Shown: piece by piece, positions 54,465 to 64,000 of the stretch | Layout of the letters: the number at the start of each line of letters is the position of its first letter | Numbering within the stretch: position 1 is the first letter of the stretch | DNA from: Isoetes taiwanensis | Taxonomy: Eukaryota > Streptophyta > Lycopodiopsida > Isoetales > Isoetaceae | Assembly: GCA_021234155.1 (NCBI GenBank) | Contig: JAJEKV010000104.1 | Span: 1,433,900-1,497,899 of the forward strand | Direction of reading: 5' to 3' | Length of the DNA stretch: 64,000 bases | Made by a program: the position numbers and the translations under genes | The notes under the pieces: generated by a model | Databases searched by the model: none | The model's input: only the letters and a program-made list of their open reading frames with translations | What the model was told of the DNA's origin: nothing

Positions 54465-54863
54465 ATGGACGAACGTCAGAAGGAATTTGAACGTAAAGTG
54501 AGACAGAAAGCTTTGAGAAAGTTACATGGCGACTTGCGCAAGAATGTTACCCCAACAATTGCCACAAATAGTCCAATTAGACCCAGTGGACCGAGTCTTC
54601 CTAGAGGCTTTGGTGGTGTGCATGAAATGAATGCCGCCGATGTATGTACCATAAACATGTTTCGAATGATTAGTTAACTTTATATCTTGATGTTACTTTT
54701 TTTTTTGCAGTTGTACTTGACAGAGCGGTTATATTGCAATTGTTCGATGTGCAAAGGACAAATAAAACGGATGAGAAAGACTGTCCTCGACCATGTTGAC
54801 AAATATGGTGAATGCCCGACAAATCCAGTGCTCTCGGACGCACATGTGGGGTATTCCAACGAG
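54465..54863 (+). CDS. Two-exon partial gene with C-x-C-x2-C motif, transposon-like
   Basis: Exon 1 (54,465-54,641) starts aacATGG, MDERQKEFERKVRQKALRKL, and ends NAAD at a GTATGT donor. Intron 54,642-54,710 has a long T tract and GCAG acceptor. Exon 2 (54,711-54,863) stays in frame: LYLTERLYCNCSMCKG, then TVLDHVDKYGECP, ending SNE at a GTATAA donor. The CNCSMC...H...YGECP pattern resembles the N-terminal cysteine domain (transposase-associated) of plant DNA transposons. The 3' exons were not identified. Whether it is functional is unknown. Confidence 0.55.
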
Positions 54864-55111
54864 GTATAATACACGAATCTCATGAACTCGAATCAACTAC
54901 TCTCATGTACTTGGGCATTTTGTTCTTTTTCTACCATTTCGATACTAATAAGAAGACAAACGAAATTATAGACTACAACTTGCTCATATTGGACACAAAA
55001 CAGGAGATATTGATTCATAGAAGAGGCACAAGTCATGTGCTCTCAAAAGTACAACCAAATATGGAAGATAATTTGCTAAACAAAAGAAAAAAAATTATTA
55101 CAATGCAAGTA

Positions 55112-55605
55112 TTACTGTAGAAGTTTGTCCAGAATAGCATCAGGTAGAATTGGCTGGATCAAAGTCAAGTCAACCACTGGATCTCTTCCGAATATCTTCG
55201 TAAGGATATAGAATATATGTTTGCAAGGTGTATAGTTGTTCTTCAATGCTTTGCCGTGGAAGTCAGGACAAGTGCAAGCAGGCTCGTTCTTGATGCTAAC
55301 TATGTATGTGTTCTTCTCCCTTTTCAAATGGAAATCAACATGCTTTTTGGCCTCTACCACATTCATGCTCATTCTTACATCACCCATGTCTTTGCTCCTC
55401 TCTAGGTTCACTTCGCATTGCCTACTCAGTTTTGACCTTCTCTTAACTCTTTTACCATCCCGTCGCAATGGTGGCCCTGGTTGCAGTATCGCTGCTTCGC
55501 ATGCATGAGCTAGTTCAACACTAGTCCTGTATAAACCCTCCAAGTTGTAGCCAGCATTTTGAAGAATAGTTGCTGTAGTTCTTCGAATAGCCCAGTTTGT
55601 ATTGG
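55112..55605 (-). CDS. SWIM zinc-finger protein, 3' exon (transposase-like)
   Basis: The minus-strand exon starts after a ctttcag acceptor at 55,606 (VCSNTNWAIRRTTATI) and ends at the stop at 55,112. A basic stretch (RRDGKRVKRRSKLSRQCEVN) precedes the SWIM motif ACTCPDFHGKALKNNYTPCKH, that is C-x-C...C-x-H. Helical DPVVDLTLIQPILPDAILD follows. SWIM domains follow the catalytic region of Mutator-like and some other transposases. The upstream exons were not found. It is convergent with the cysteine-motif gene at 54,465, and both may belong to one DNA transposon; that is inference. Confidence 0.65.
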
Positions 55606-55906
55606 AACAAACTGAAAGAATGTACAAGGATAGCCGGAACACATGGATATTTGATTTTAAAAAACCGTTAAGCAAGTCATTAATTGGATTCCTTTAAAAT
55701 AATATACCCGTTGCAACGGAGAAATATGCCAAGCATTATAACGTACATTTGTAATAATAACCATTTGTAATAATAACGTTCGTTAACATTTGTTAACCTT
55801 GTTCTAGCCATAGGCACCGTAGTATTTGTTAACCTTTTTAATGTTAACCGTAGTATTAACCGTAGTGATTTTTAAACGTTACATTTTTTTAATGTGGATC
55901 GTACCA

Positions 55907-57660
55907 TCTTATATTATAAAGTTTTAGCGTATGTCTTGCATCAAACCCTAATTTAGATAGTTGAGATCGTCTGATTGCATTTGAAGGCCGAGATTTATCG
56001 CACAACTTCCCACCACCATGATTGGCCATGCTCTGATCTCTTAAGAGGAAAGGGAAAATGGCAGAGAAAAGGGCAAAGTGAGAGGCAAAAAGGCACGGGT
56101 AAAAGGGAAAGACGGAGAAGGAAAAAGGAAAGGGAAAAGAGCACGAAAAAGGGAAAGAAAAAGAAAGGGAGAAAAAGGAAGGAAAAAAAGACACTATGAA
56201 AAGGAAAAGGGGGAAAGGGTGAGGACAGAATAAGGGAAAAGAAAAGGGGAAGGGAGGAAAAGGAAGAAAAAAGGGGCAACGGAAAAAATGTGAAGACGAA
56301 AAGGGTGACTAAGGAAGGGAAAAGGGAAGATAAGAATGGTGGAGAGGGAAAAAAGGGCATGGAAAAATAGAAAGGGAAGGAAAAAGGAAAAAGGAGGCGA
56401 AAAAAGGGAAAAGGGCATGAGGAAAAGGGAGAGGGAAATGAGAGAGGAAGGAGAAAGTGGCACGAGAAGAGGAAAAGGGTGAGGAAAGGAAAAAAAGAAA
56501 GGGAAAAAGAGATGGAAAAAGGGAAAAGGGAAAAGCGAAAAGCAAAAAGAGAATAGAAAACATGGAATAGGAAAAGAGGAAAAAGGAAAAGGGGAAGAGG
56601 GTGGGAAAAGGAGGAAAAAGGGCATGTGAAAAAAAAGGAAAAAAATGGAATGGAAAAGGTGTGGGAAAATGGAAAGGAAAAGAGAGAAGGAAAAAAAAGG
56701 GTGGAAAGGAAAGCGGAAAAGGGCATGGAAAAAGAGAAACGGATGAAAAAAAGAAGGAAAAGGAAAAAGGAAATGGGAGGCGAAAAGGGAAAGGGAAAAG
56801 AAAAAAGAACACGAGGAATAAGGAGGGAAAATGGAAAAGAGGAAGGGACAAAGGGCACGAAAAAAACTGGAAGAGGGAAAGGGTGAGGAAAGAGTAAAAA
56901 TAAAGGGAAAAGAGCATGGGGAAAGGGAAAAGAAAAAAAAAAAAGGGAATAGGGACCGGAAAAGGGGAAGAGGGTAAGGAAAGGCGGAAGAAAAGGCAAG
57001 TAAAAAAAAAGTGAAAAAAGGGAATGGAAAATACATGGAAAAAAAGGAAAAGGAAAAAGGAAAGAAAAAGGGAAAGGGAAAGGGAAAGAGAAAAGGAAAG
57101 GGGGAAGGAAAGAGGAAAAGGGCACGGGAAAAATGGAAAGGGTGGGGAAATGATGAAAAAAGAAGGAAAGGAAAAGGAAAAAAGGGAGGCGGAAAGGGGG
57201 AAGGAAAGGAAAAAGGCATGAGAAAAAAGAAAGAAGAAAATGGGAAAAAGAGACATGAGATAAAGAAGAAGAGGGTGAGGGGAGAGGAAGAAAACATAAA
57301 AAAAAAAGGTGGGGGAAAGGGAATGCAAAAGGGCATGAGAAAAGGGAAGGGAAAAGAGAAAAGCAAAAGGAATGGGAAAAGGAAAGGGAAAAAGATCATG
57401 AGAAAAAATGGAAGGGGTGGAGAAAGGTGAAAAGGGAAACGAAAAAAAAAGCCGTCAAAAAAAAAGGAAAGGGAAAGGGAAAATGAGAAGGAGAAAAGGA
57501 AGAAAAAAGAGGAGGGAGAAGAGGGTAAAAAAAAGAGAGAGAGAAGGAGAAAAGTAAATGTGCAGAAAAATAAGAAAAGGGAAAAAGAAAGTGTGTAAGA
57601 AAATGAGGAAAAAAAGGATATGCAGGATAGAGCAAAGGGAAGGTTATCAAATGCACAAAA
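55907..57660 (+). mobile_element. Helitron with 1.6-kb homopurine tract, 3' end unresolved
   Basis: The 5' end A|TCTTATATTATAAAGTTTTAG is shared with other copies. After 130 bases (aaaccctaat, then gttgagatcg) the rest is a purine tract up to about 57,650. No hairpin plus CTAG|T was seen before the next element at 57,701; cctagc at 57,672 is followed by C, not T. The end given is therefore approximate. Confidence 0.65.
56040..57650. repeat. Homopurine (GGGAAAA) tract, 1.6 kb
   Basis: Plus-strand A/G with rare interruptions, mainly gggcatg or gggcacg at irregular intervals followed by agaaaagg and agggtgagg, indicating decayed tandem units. It is the reverse-complement type of the 41,756 tract. 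Its long frames, Lys/Glu/Gly on one strand and Phe/Pro/Ser on the other, are not genes. Confidence 0.95.
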
Positions 57661-58089
57661 ACCTCTTATAGCCTAGCAATGATGGACTTGGTTTCTATTA
57701 TCTTATATTATAATGTTTTGTCAGAATTCCCCGGATCCACCCTAGATTGGATGGTCGAGATCCATCTTGATAATTTCGATTCAGATTTTTTAGGGCGTAT
57801 TTTTTAGGGACAATGGCTAAAGCATGGCGCACTGAGCTTTCCAAACCTACATCCCGCTAATGCATCCCACATCGAGCTTCGCCGCCATTTCGATGGTCGA
57901 TTTTTAGGGATTTTTAGGGACAATGGCTAAAGCATGGCGCAACTCGAGCTTCCAGCCCACATCCGCTTAATGCATCCGGCCATCGGAGCTTTGCCGCCGC
58001 AAATCGTGCTCGCACTCCTCAGCCTACATGGCTATCGGCTCTTTTGAAGAGTTTTTCATCTTATCGAGCGCAGGCCTGCGTGGTTTGCG

Positions 58090-58161
58090 GTGTTTTCATT
58101 TGGAACTAGTCATTCCATAAAGTTTGGCCATGGCAGGATTGGACCCAAGTATATCATGGAT
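58090..58161 (+). pseudogene. Captured exon fragment
   Basis: The frame FSFGTSHSIKFGHGRIGPKY ends at a strong donor (ATGGAT|GTAAGT). Parent gene unknown; inside the Helitron and in its sense direction. Confidence 0.45.
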
Positions 58162-59668
58162 GTAAGTTCGGCATGTTGGTCAATTTGCGTGGCCGATGGA
58201 GCCTACTGGGATCTGCAAAAAGAGGTATGGCAATGCTTTTGGGTAATTTGGGCTCTTGAAAATTATGTCCTGTGATAATCATCTTCCCGAGGGAGTGTTT
58301 ATTCATATATCATAAATGCGATGTCTTGGCAAGTAAGGTGGAGTAAGAGAAACATCTGCTCTACTGGATTGTAGGTTGTAGATTGTGCTTAGCCACTTTT
58401 TAGTGCCCTGTAAGAACAAAAAGGACTATTCTAGAACCTCGCTAAGCAAATATATGGCATTTTGGATCCGCTTGCTCTTTGCTCCTCATATGTTAGAAAA
58501 TTTTCCATCTTTTGTTTGTAAGACAGTCATATCTCTTCTATGTCATGCTTGAAATTGTGGTATAAGAAGCTTCGGCTTTCTTTTATGTTACTTTTCTTGA
58601 TTTAAAACCGACCTTTTTGTGCGGATCATTCGTGAATCATGTTAATATTTTTGGATGGAGTAAAGGCCATCTTCAAGAAAACTTTGAGGAGGAGCTATGT
58701 CTTGCATTTGCTATTCTGCAAGAAATACATAGTGTTGTTGAATCGAAACTTATATTTGGAGCGAGTGGCTTGATGGGTTGCTCGCATTCCGCACGAGAAT
58801 GCCTCTTTATGCCTAGCCAACTTTAGTGCCCCTCGCAATAAAAAACTATTCTAGAATTGAAACTTGAAGCAAGTATATGGCATTTGAATCGGCTTGCTCC
58901 TCGCTTTCTTCATTTCCCTTTGCAATCATATGATATGTCCTGTATGATATCAGACCAATTTTACGTAATTTTATATGTCGAATATTAATAAGAGGGAGTA
59001 GTTTTATATGTTAAAAGATCTTTGGATCATAGATCCTGATCATGGAGCTTTGCCTAAATTTCTTTTGATATTTGTGTTTTTTTGTGTTTTGTGTTTGCAA
59101 GGTGGGCACTTGACCATTGGGGCCATGGTTTTGCACATAGCCAAAGGTCAAAGCAAATGCTCTAATCTAGAAGTAATCTAGAAGTAATCTAGAAGTGGTG
59201 CATGATACTTCTCTCTTAGCATGTTTGTACAAACTATTATTTTATGTTCTGATTTAGTTTACTGCATTTTCAGCAATGCCTCTTCTATACAAGATCGTGC
59301 ATACTAAATAAACCATTTTCCATGTCTAAGTCTTGCATGCGAAGAAGTGCTTGCAATTTAGGAGAGGTTGGACCTTGAGAACATTGTCATTTACATGTAC
59401 ATTTCTCGCAACATTCCCAAGGTAAAATCATTACCCTTTGGGGCCTGCAGTTATTAGGATCTTGCTTTGTATAATTTTCGCGATTGATGGATCTTAACAC
59501 CACACCACACACTGGCGAAAACTTTTCACAGCAAACCAGATAAAGGGGGAAATTTCTTTTCTAAACCAATTGATAACCACATAATGTGTTTACCAATGTG
59601 ATCTTCCATAAATAGAAGATCAGGTAGAAAAGGTGGTGTTTGTAATATTCTTTTTTGTGGGAGTGCAG

Positions 59669-59755
59669 GGCTGTTCAAAAGGGCATGTATTTGATACACA
59701 GCTCTTGAGTCTTGCAATTTCACATATTCTACACAGAACCATAATAATTGAACAG
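59669..59755 (+). pseudogene. Captured internal exon, 29 codons
   Basis: gtgcag precedes and gtaatg follows an open 87-base block reading GCSKGHVFDTQLLSLAISHI to IIEQ. Symmetrical exon with good splice sites; parent gene not recognised. Confidence 0.5.
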
Positions 59756-61052
59756 GTAATGTCAATAATTTGCGACTTGCAATCCTTCAAACATGATGCA
59801 TGTCAGTGGTATACATGCTAATGTAGTTCTATAACTGCATTTGCAACAAGCATAAATGTATATATGCAGAACACGGATAAGCATTGAAATAATCTGGATT
59901 ATTTAAAGGTTATTCAATTGTCCAAAATCTTATTGTAGATCCTAAGTGTTCTATCATACACATGATTAAGGGTGTGCCTCACAATTTAGTTAATAAACCC
60001 GGTGCATGTGGTGTGTATTTTATGATTGCATTTGCAAAAGCAAAACACATGCAAAGGGTATGTGGTGTGCATTTTATGCACATGCAACGCTGAGAATAAG
60101 TAGAACATAGACCCAGTTTTGAGTTCCTTGGGAAGCATTTCCTTCTCAAAACCGCAGAGAATGCCGAGGACCTAGCAATTAGGTCTAGGACAAGGTAAAC
60201 CGCTAGCTTTTCTTTTAAAATTTAAGAAACATATGGAATGTAGTTCATGGAGTGACATATTGACCATCCGGTAAAAAGTACTTAGAATAGGATGCAATCA
60301 ACAAAATAACAACTCCCATGAAAAGTCACATGGTACATGGTGTTTAAAACCATTTGACCTTTTTTATGACGACTTATGAAATGTAGTTCATGCATTGACA
60401 TATTGACCATCCAATAAATTTATGGAATGGGAATGAAAAAAGGCTCTATAAATATTTTGAATAGAAGGCACAACAACAAAACTATCATTTGGTTCTCACA
60501 TGATGTCTTTACCACACTCTTGATGTCATATGGAGTGCCCACACCGCAGGTGGGCAATTTTCTAGTAGTCTTAGAAACTTATTAATTTGGTTCCATCTTA
60601 TCTTATATATATCTTATATTATAATGTTATGCCGTAATTCTTTTGATCCAAATTAGATCTAACGGCCACAAATGACCTTCCAAGATCAAAGGGTCCAAAC
60701 GAAGCCTGGGTTTTTTTTTTTTTTTTTAAATTAGAAGATCCAAATAAAGCCCTTTTGTCTACGAAGCCACGAAAACCCATTGTTACCACAATTTTTAGCG
60801 GGAGCCCAAGAAATACTCCATGACATCCGACATGTTATACCCATGGCCTTGTTATACCCACGCATATCCGGGTATATCCGTTACATGTTATAGACACGCC
60901 CCTTAAATGATTTTTGCCATTTATTGCATAACATGTTTTTACCGCGATGGAGCGAAGCTTAGGCGCCCATGGCGCAGCTATGGCGCATAACGCAACTTGC
61001 AAACGGATATGGGCCTCTTTCTATACATTTAGTGCATCAAGGTTGATGCACT

Positions 61053-61412
61053 TCATCCGACTAGCGGAGCCCGTAGGGAGTGTCGCTCATTGGAGCCATT
61101 CAGACTAATCGTTTCTACGCTCACCTTTAGGGCTGGGCGCACAAGGTCCGCATCATCGAGGTTCGAGGGTAAGTTTTGTTTGGTCGCAAAGAGTTCGACT
61201 CGCAAACCAATGCTCTTGGTGCTGTCATTTTGCACCCTGCCATTTGCATCTAACTCTGTTTCTATAAACTTCCAATTCATAATGGGTTGCCCTTCTCCGG
61301 TTAATTTGGCAGTCCAATCCCGTTGCACCATTGCTTTGTAAGTGATGCCTGAGGTTGAGCAGACATAGCTCCCGCAGAAAATGAATAAACATAAGAACAG
61401 AGCATCTTCCAT
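61053..61412 (-). pseudogene. Signal-peptide-bearing 119-aa fragment, unknown
   Basis: The minus-strand frame starts at MEDALFLCLFIFCGSYVCSTSG, a typical signal peptide with hydrophobic core and small residues. It continues as ITYKAMVQRDWTAKLTGEGQ, FIETELDANGR and IGLRVELFATKQN to a stop. A beta-rich extracellular domain fragment is plausible. It lies antisense inside a Helitron and no following exon is seen. The family is not recognised. Confidence 0.45.
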
Positions 61413-62519
61413 TGGTGAACCTTACCATTGGTAAAGCCATGAACTCACAGCATCTTGCGGCATTGGAATCTCAGCCTTAGCCTTCTGGAAGCTGCCATAA
61501 ACGACCTGTAAAAGAGGGTTGCATGTGCCAATGGAGATGATATTTTGCAGCTTCTGCAAGCAAGAACCTGCAAGATCCTAAATGGGTACGTGATGATATT
61601 TTTCATTCCTTCTTCTGTACAGGATTATGTTTTAGGATCTTATTTTTGGTTTGGAACCGCAGCTTCTACTCCACAACAGCACATTGTATTCATCTTTTGG
61701 GTGTTGCTTTCTGCTTTGAAAACTCCCGTGAATCTTTTGGCTCCATGTGGAAGAAGAAATCAAAATGTGGAAAAGGAGGTCTAGAGAATGATGGTGACCT
61801 CATTCTTCCTTCATTTGCTTTGTTGTAGTTGTGCAAGCAAGGGCTCCATTTGTTCTGCAATCTAGGTGTTCTCTTTTTCGTTCTTGAGCAAGTTAGGCAG
61901 ATTTACACACATGTTTCTTCTTTCATCGAGCAGGTAAATGAAAACATCACCATCAACATATGTGAAGGCATGGCTTAATCTAAATCTGGCAGGGAGTTGT
62001 GGTGACCTGCATTAATTGTTGAACACCTGAAACAGTGTTTGTTCAAGGATTCAAGTAACTCCGCACTATAATCGTATCTCCAGTATATAACTGCTCTTCT
62101 ATCTATTCTTCAGTGAAGAAGTATGTTTTTTCTCTTATGTTGGCGACTCTGATTTTCAATCTCAGTGGAGCTCCAATGTTGACTTGAATATATAATTCTG
62201 CTGCAACTGTTTAGAGCGAATCAGGATCTTTATACACTCTATAATTTATTATGATCTGCTCTGCAATTTGTTTTGATGTACAATGTGTTCTTATGTGTGC
62301 GCTTTGATATATCTCTCTTTATGTAAATTTGTGTGAATCCTTAATGAAGGTTTATCCCGACACTGTATCATCGTGGAAATTTCAAGTGGGCATCCATTTT
62401 TAACTGGGTTAAATGGAGGTAAGGTTTTATTTGCAATGGTTTTGTTGCAATAAATGTATTCTCTTTTATTCATTCTTGCTGTTTCTTTTCTAGGTGCTCA
62501 TTTAGCAAATATAAAGGAT

Positions 62520-62625
62520 GTAGCTGCATTTGCTTTTTATCTTTGAAGGAGGTACTGCAAAAGGTGTTTGTCGAAGCTGCATTTGCTTTTTATCTTCGAA
62601 GAAGGTACTGCAAAAGGTGTTTGTC
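62520..62625. repeat. Two tandem copies of a 53-bp unit
   Basis: agctgcatttgctttttatc followed by gaaggaggtactgcaaaagg type, at 62,520 and 62,573. Confidence 0.9.
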
Positions 62626-63359
62626 GGCCAAAAGGGTGTTTGTCCGGGCCATCGCTGTTTTGAGGCAATAGCTAAAGCTTATATTTGATTGAGAAGGGAA
62701 GGCAACTAATCAATAAAGTGTGTTAAATAATTTGTGGTATATCGGTGGTCCATTTACCTTATTGTGCTTTTACAAAGAAATTCATAGGTTCTATGGTCGA
62801 GGTTATTATTATATTGCCGCCTGACACAATGTGGTTTTTCTCCCCCGAATAGAAAAAAGGAGGTATGGCCTTGCCAAATGACTCTCTTTTTATTCTATCT
62901 TTACTGAGATAGACAATATTTGAGTCTCTAAAGCGTAGATGCAAGTGAAGATGGAAAGTCATATTTAAGTCTTTAGCTTTGATAGCTCTATCCACTAGAA
63001 GAACTATATATACCATATCTTTGTGTTTCGACATAATATTCAGGAGTAAACAGTGTTCTTCACAACATTTCATTTAGAGACAAATCTGGGTTGACTGTCA
63101 CAAGCACCACCTTTATTCCCTGAATTGGGTTTGCCACAAAATATCATGCTCCTATGATATGAGACATCCATTTTGTTAACTACAAAATGCATCCATTTTA
63201 TTAACTACAAAAAAGAAGGATGTAAATTACCTTTACCACGCAAGACAATGGTCTTTACAAAATCAATTCCGTGGAAAGGAGGATGCAAGAAAGCTAGAGT
63301 TTACACCAAATATTCTAAGGCAAGTCTCCAACTCGCACTACCTTTTGAATAACCTAGAT

Positions 63360-63845
63360 GACCATGGTTGTAAGCATGCCCACATGGATGATATACTATG
63401 AACATTACAAGTTCGCATTATTAATCCACGTACTATTACCACAATGTGTCATCTCAAATACAATTGCAAGCTTCATTGACTACAAATCTCAAACAACTTC
63501 TGTTTTAACTTTTAATATTCACATAGCCACCCCACGAGTGGGACAACCAAAACAAGGTCTTCCTTTTAGACATTGCTCACTCACTTCCCTTTTCTTGACT
63601 GGGGTTGTAAGCATATGCATACCCACATGACTGATATACCATGAAGATTACAAGTGTGCATTACTAATGCACAACTCTACCTCTTGCCACAGTCAGCTCA
63701 AATACAAATACAAACTTCACTAACGATTAAATGTCAAACAACTTCGCTTTCAACTTTTCATATGCATATACGAGTTGCCCCACTCCACAATCAAACAACT
63801 TCGCTTTTAACTTTTCATATGCATATACAAGTTATACTGTGAGTG
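63360..63845. repeat. Degenerate tandem repeats of about 250 and 60 bp
   Basis: gttgtaagcat...cccacatg.atgatata.catgaa occurs at 63,366 and 63,604. caaacaacttcgctttcaac with ttttcatatgcatatac occurs at 63,735 and 63,792. The rest of 61,413-64,000 holds no recognisable gene. Confidence 0.8.
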
Positions 63846-64000
63846 GGGCAACCAAATAGGGTCTTTTTCTTTAGACAAGCTATCTATGATTTCAAACAAA
63901 TACAATTGCTTTATTATCCTTTTAGGCCTTTGCCGATAAGCATGTCCTTTTGTTATAGCAGTTGGGGCAATGTTATGCAAAGATTCCATGAACAACCGCT

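Larger units (their letters stand above)
57701..60565 (+). mobile_element. Non-autonomous Helitron, 2,865 bp, with captured exons
   Basis: It starts A|TCTTATATTATAATG at 57,701 and ends with hairpin TGCCCAC...GTGGGCA (60,535-60,555) and CTAG|T at 60,562-60,565. The hairpin sequence differs from the CCCAGCAACGCTGGG type, so it is a sister subfamily. Inside are a duplication of about 110 bp (57,790-57,975, acaatggctaaagcatggcg) and exon-like blocks at 58,090-58,161 and 59,669-59,755. No Rep/helicase. Confidence 0.85.
60612..64000 (+). mobile_element. Helitron 5' end; body runs past the window
   Basis: ATA|TCTTATATTATAATGTTATG marks the start, with gatccaaattagatc downstream as in related copies. 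No 3' hairpin plus CTAG|T was found up to 64,000, so the extent is an upper guess. It carries a secreted-protein-like fragment (61,053-61,412) and tandem repeats at 62,520 and 63,360-63,840. Confidence 0.6.

Noticed and set aside
55995-57430. Long frames on both strands of the homopurine tract
   Set aside because: Same artefact; Lys/Glu/Gly or Phe/Pro/Ser repeats without domain structure.
57671-57680. CCTAGC as the 3' end of the Helitron starting at 55,907
   Set aside because: No hairpin precedes it and the flanking base is C, not T.

Overview
The window looks like repeat-rich intergenic DNA of a large land-plant nuclear genome. It holds plant-type Ty1/copia and Ty3/gypsy elements, two LINE fragments, Helitrons carrying pieces of host genes, GT-AG introns, and almost no intact host genes. 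A fern, lycophyte or gymnosperm would fit, but the species cannot be fixed from the sequence. The only gene that looks able to act is the polyprotein of a very young copia element; nearly everything else is decayed.

Layout. 0-3.4 kb: a minus-strand Helitron 3' terminus, a pyrimidine-rich tract and exon fragments of an SBDS (ribosome maturation factor) pseudogene. 3.5-9.7 kb: a decayed Ty3/gypsy element with a recognisable 3' LTR. 9.8-15.8 kb: an intact copia element on the minus strand with identical 839-bp LTRs and a TCAAT target duplication. 16.6-17.9 kb: the 3' half of a LINE. 18.3-20.2 kb: a minus-strand Helitron with captured exons. 21.2-21.7 kb: a second LINE 3' end. 21.8-25.3 kb: the 3' part of a chromovirus with a probable 2.4-kb LTR, cut by the next element. 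25.3-52.5 kb: one large gypsy element whose gag (25.8-27.5 kb) and pro-pol (45.7-49.9 kb) are separated by an 18.2-kb insertion. It carries two extra ORFs after pol, one of them antisense.

The insertion at 27,501-45,702 is the most unusual object. It is bounded by inverted ends of about 55 bp, and its removal rejoins the gypsy reading frame. It carries its own gene-like cargo: a histone H3-like pseudogene, four serial copies of a small TATA-led gene family, and several unrecognised decayed coding stretches. It also carries seven copies of a 66-69 bp inverted-repeat hairpin with arms of the type GATCACACGACGC. Arm changes are partly compensatory, and the hairpins alternate with the gene units. 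Two Helitrons are nested in it; for one, a paralogous near-empty site lies about 2 kb away.

52.5-55.7 kb holds a second unusual block: arrays of the palindrome ACGTCGTTnAACGACGT, a CCCTAA array, a short TATA-led ORF, a two-exon cysteine-motif gene and a SWIM zinc-finger gene. From 55.9 kb to the end lie three more plus-strand Helitrons, one filled by a 1.6-kb homopurine tract. Helitron ends share a 5' TCTTATATTATAAtG motif and a 3' hairpin followed by CTAG, inserted between A and T. They form one family that has moved gene fragments and purine tracts through this genome.
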